From Helopsaltes ochotensis (lineage: Eukaryota > Chordata > Aves > Passeriformes > Locustellidae): 64,000 nucleotides of DNA. The stretch is from contig VXBM01000129.1 of assembly GCA_013400155.1 (NCBI GenBank), positions 1,140,963-1,204,962 on the forward strand, given 5' to 3'. Under the pieces are notes generated by a model. The model was not told where the DNA came from. It saw only the letters and a list, made by a program, of their open reading frames with translations, and did not search any database. This document shows positions 63,854-64,000 of the stretch, one piece after another. Positions within the stretch are counted from its first letter, which is position 1. Every line of letters starts with the position of its first letter. The position numbers were made by a program, and so were the translations under genes.

Positions 63854-64000
63854 CCAGCATTACGTGGCATCCAACAGTACAGCCAAGAAACCTGAAATAC
63901 ATCACAGGCATCCAAACAGGGGTGTTCTGGCTGTGGCAGGTGCTCCAGCATGTGTAAAGTTTTCAGTACTTGAGCACTGTTATCCCTGACAACTATTTCT

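Overview
The window reads as bird nuclear DNA, probably from a songbird. The clearest marker is a CR1 LINE 3' end at about 5060-5436, finishing in the avian-style ATTCTGTG tail, with two shorter CR1 scraps near 12.7 kb and 55.7 kb. Two related copies of an endogenous-retrovirus-type LTR (36.05-36.34 kb minus, 42.19-42.70 kb plus) resemble LTRs common in songbirds. Several very old SINE fragments of the MIR type also survive. Most of the rest is moderately AT-rich, single-copy DNA with no long open frame, as expected of a gene desert or very large introns. No complete protein gene, tRNA, rRNA, known microRNA, CRISPR array or bacterial-type operon was found. Open frames longer than about 200 codons exist only because they cross runs of N.

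Layout. 1-8.9 kb: quiet AT-rich DNA with one CR1, one MIR-like fragment and one weak exon candidate (4610-4803, minus). 8.93-10.48 kb: a CpG island, a likely promoter region, interrupted by a 726-base assembly gap and carrying a TA/TG microsatellite. 10.5-35 kb: non-coding sequence with scattered ancient repeats, a twin palindrome at 12.46 kb, a CAG run at 13.76 kb, a MIR plus palindromic-repeat cluster at 25.2-25.8 kb, a possible LTR at 29.8 kb, a possible exon at 32.9-33.0 kb (minus) and a TCTA/TCTG microsatellite at 33.7 kb. 35.1-36.3 kb: a pyrimidine microsatellite, a 720-base gap, a purine microsatellite and a broken LTR. 36.7-38.7 kb: a perfect hairpin and a 39-40 bp minisatellite. 42.2 kb: the longer LTR copy. 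52.0-53.0 kb: a second CpG island holding a promoter-like segment and, on the minus strand, a good ATG followed by a strong splice donor (52500-52473). 53-64 kb: non-coding DNA with a CR1 scrap, an octamer-containing candidate regulatory element, two MIR-like fragments, the best internal exon candidate (60319-60487, minus) and an 88 bp ancient inverted repeat near the right end.

The exon candidates rest on open frame plus splice signals read by eye. I could not match any of them to a named gene, and their reading phases do not join into one obvious transcript. I see no convincing new biological system. The most useful leads are the two CpG islands, the 60.3 kb and 33.0 kb exon candidates, the strand-switched microsatellites around the second gap, and the family of ancient palindromic repeats.
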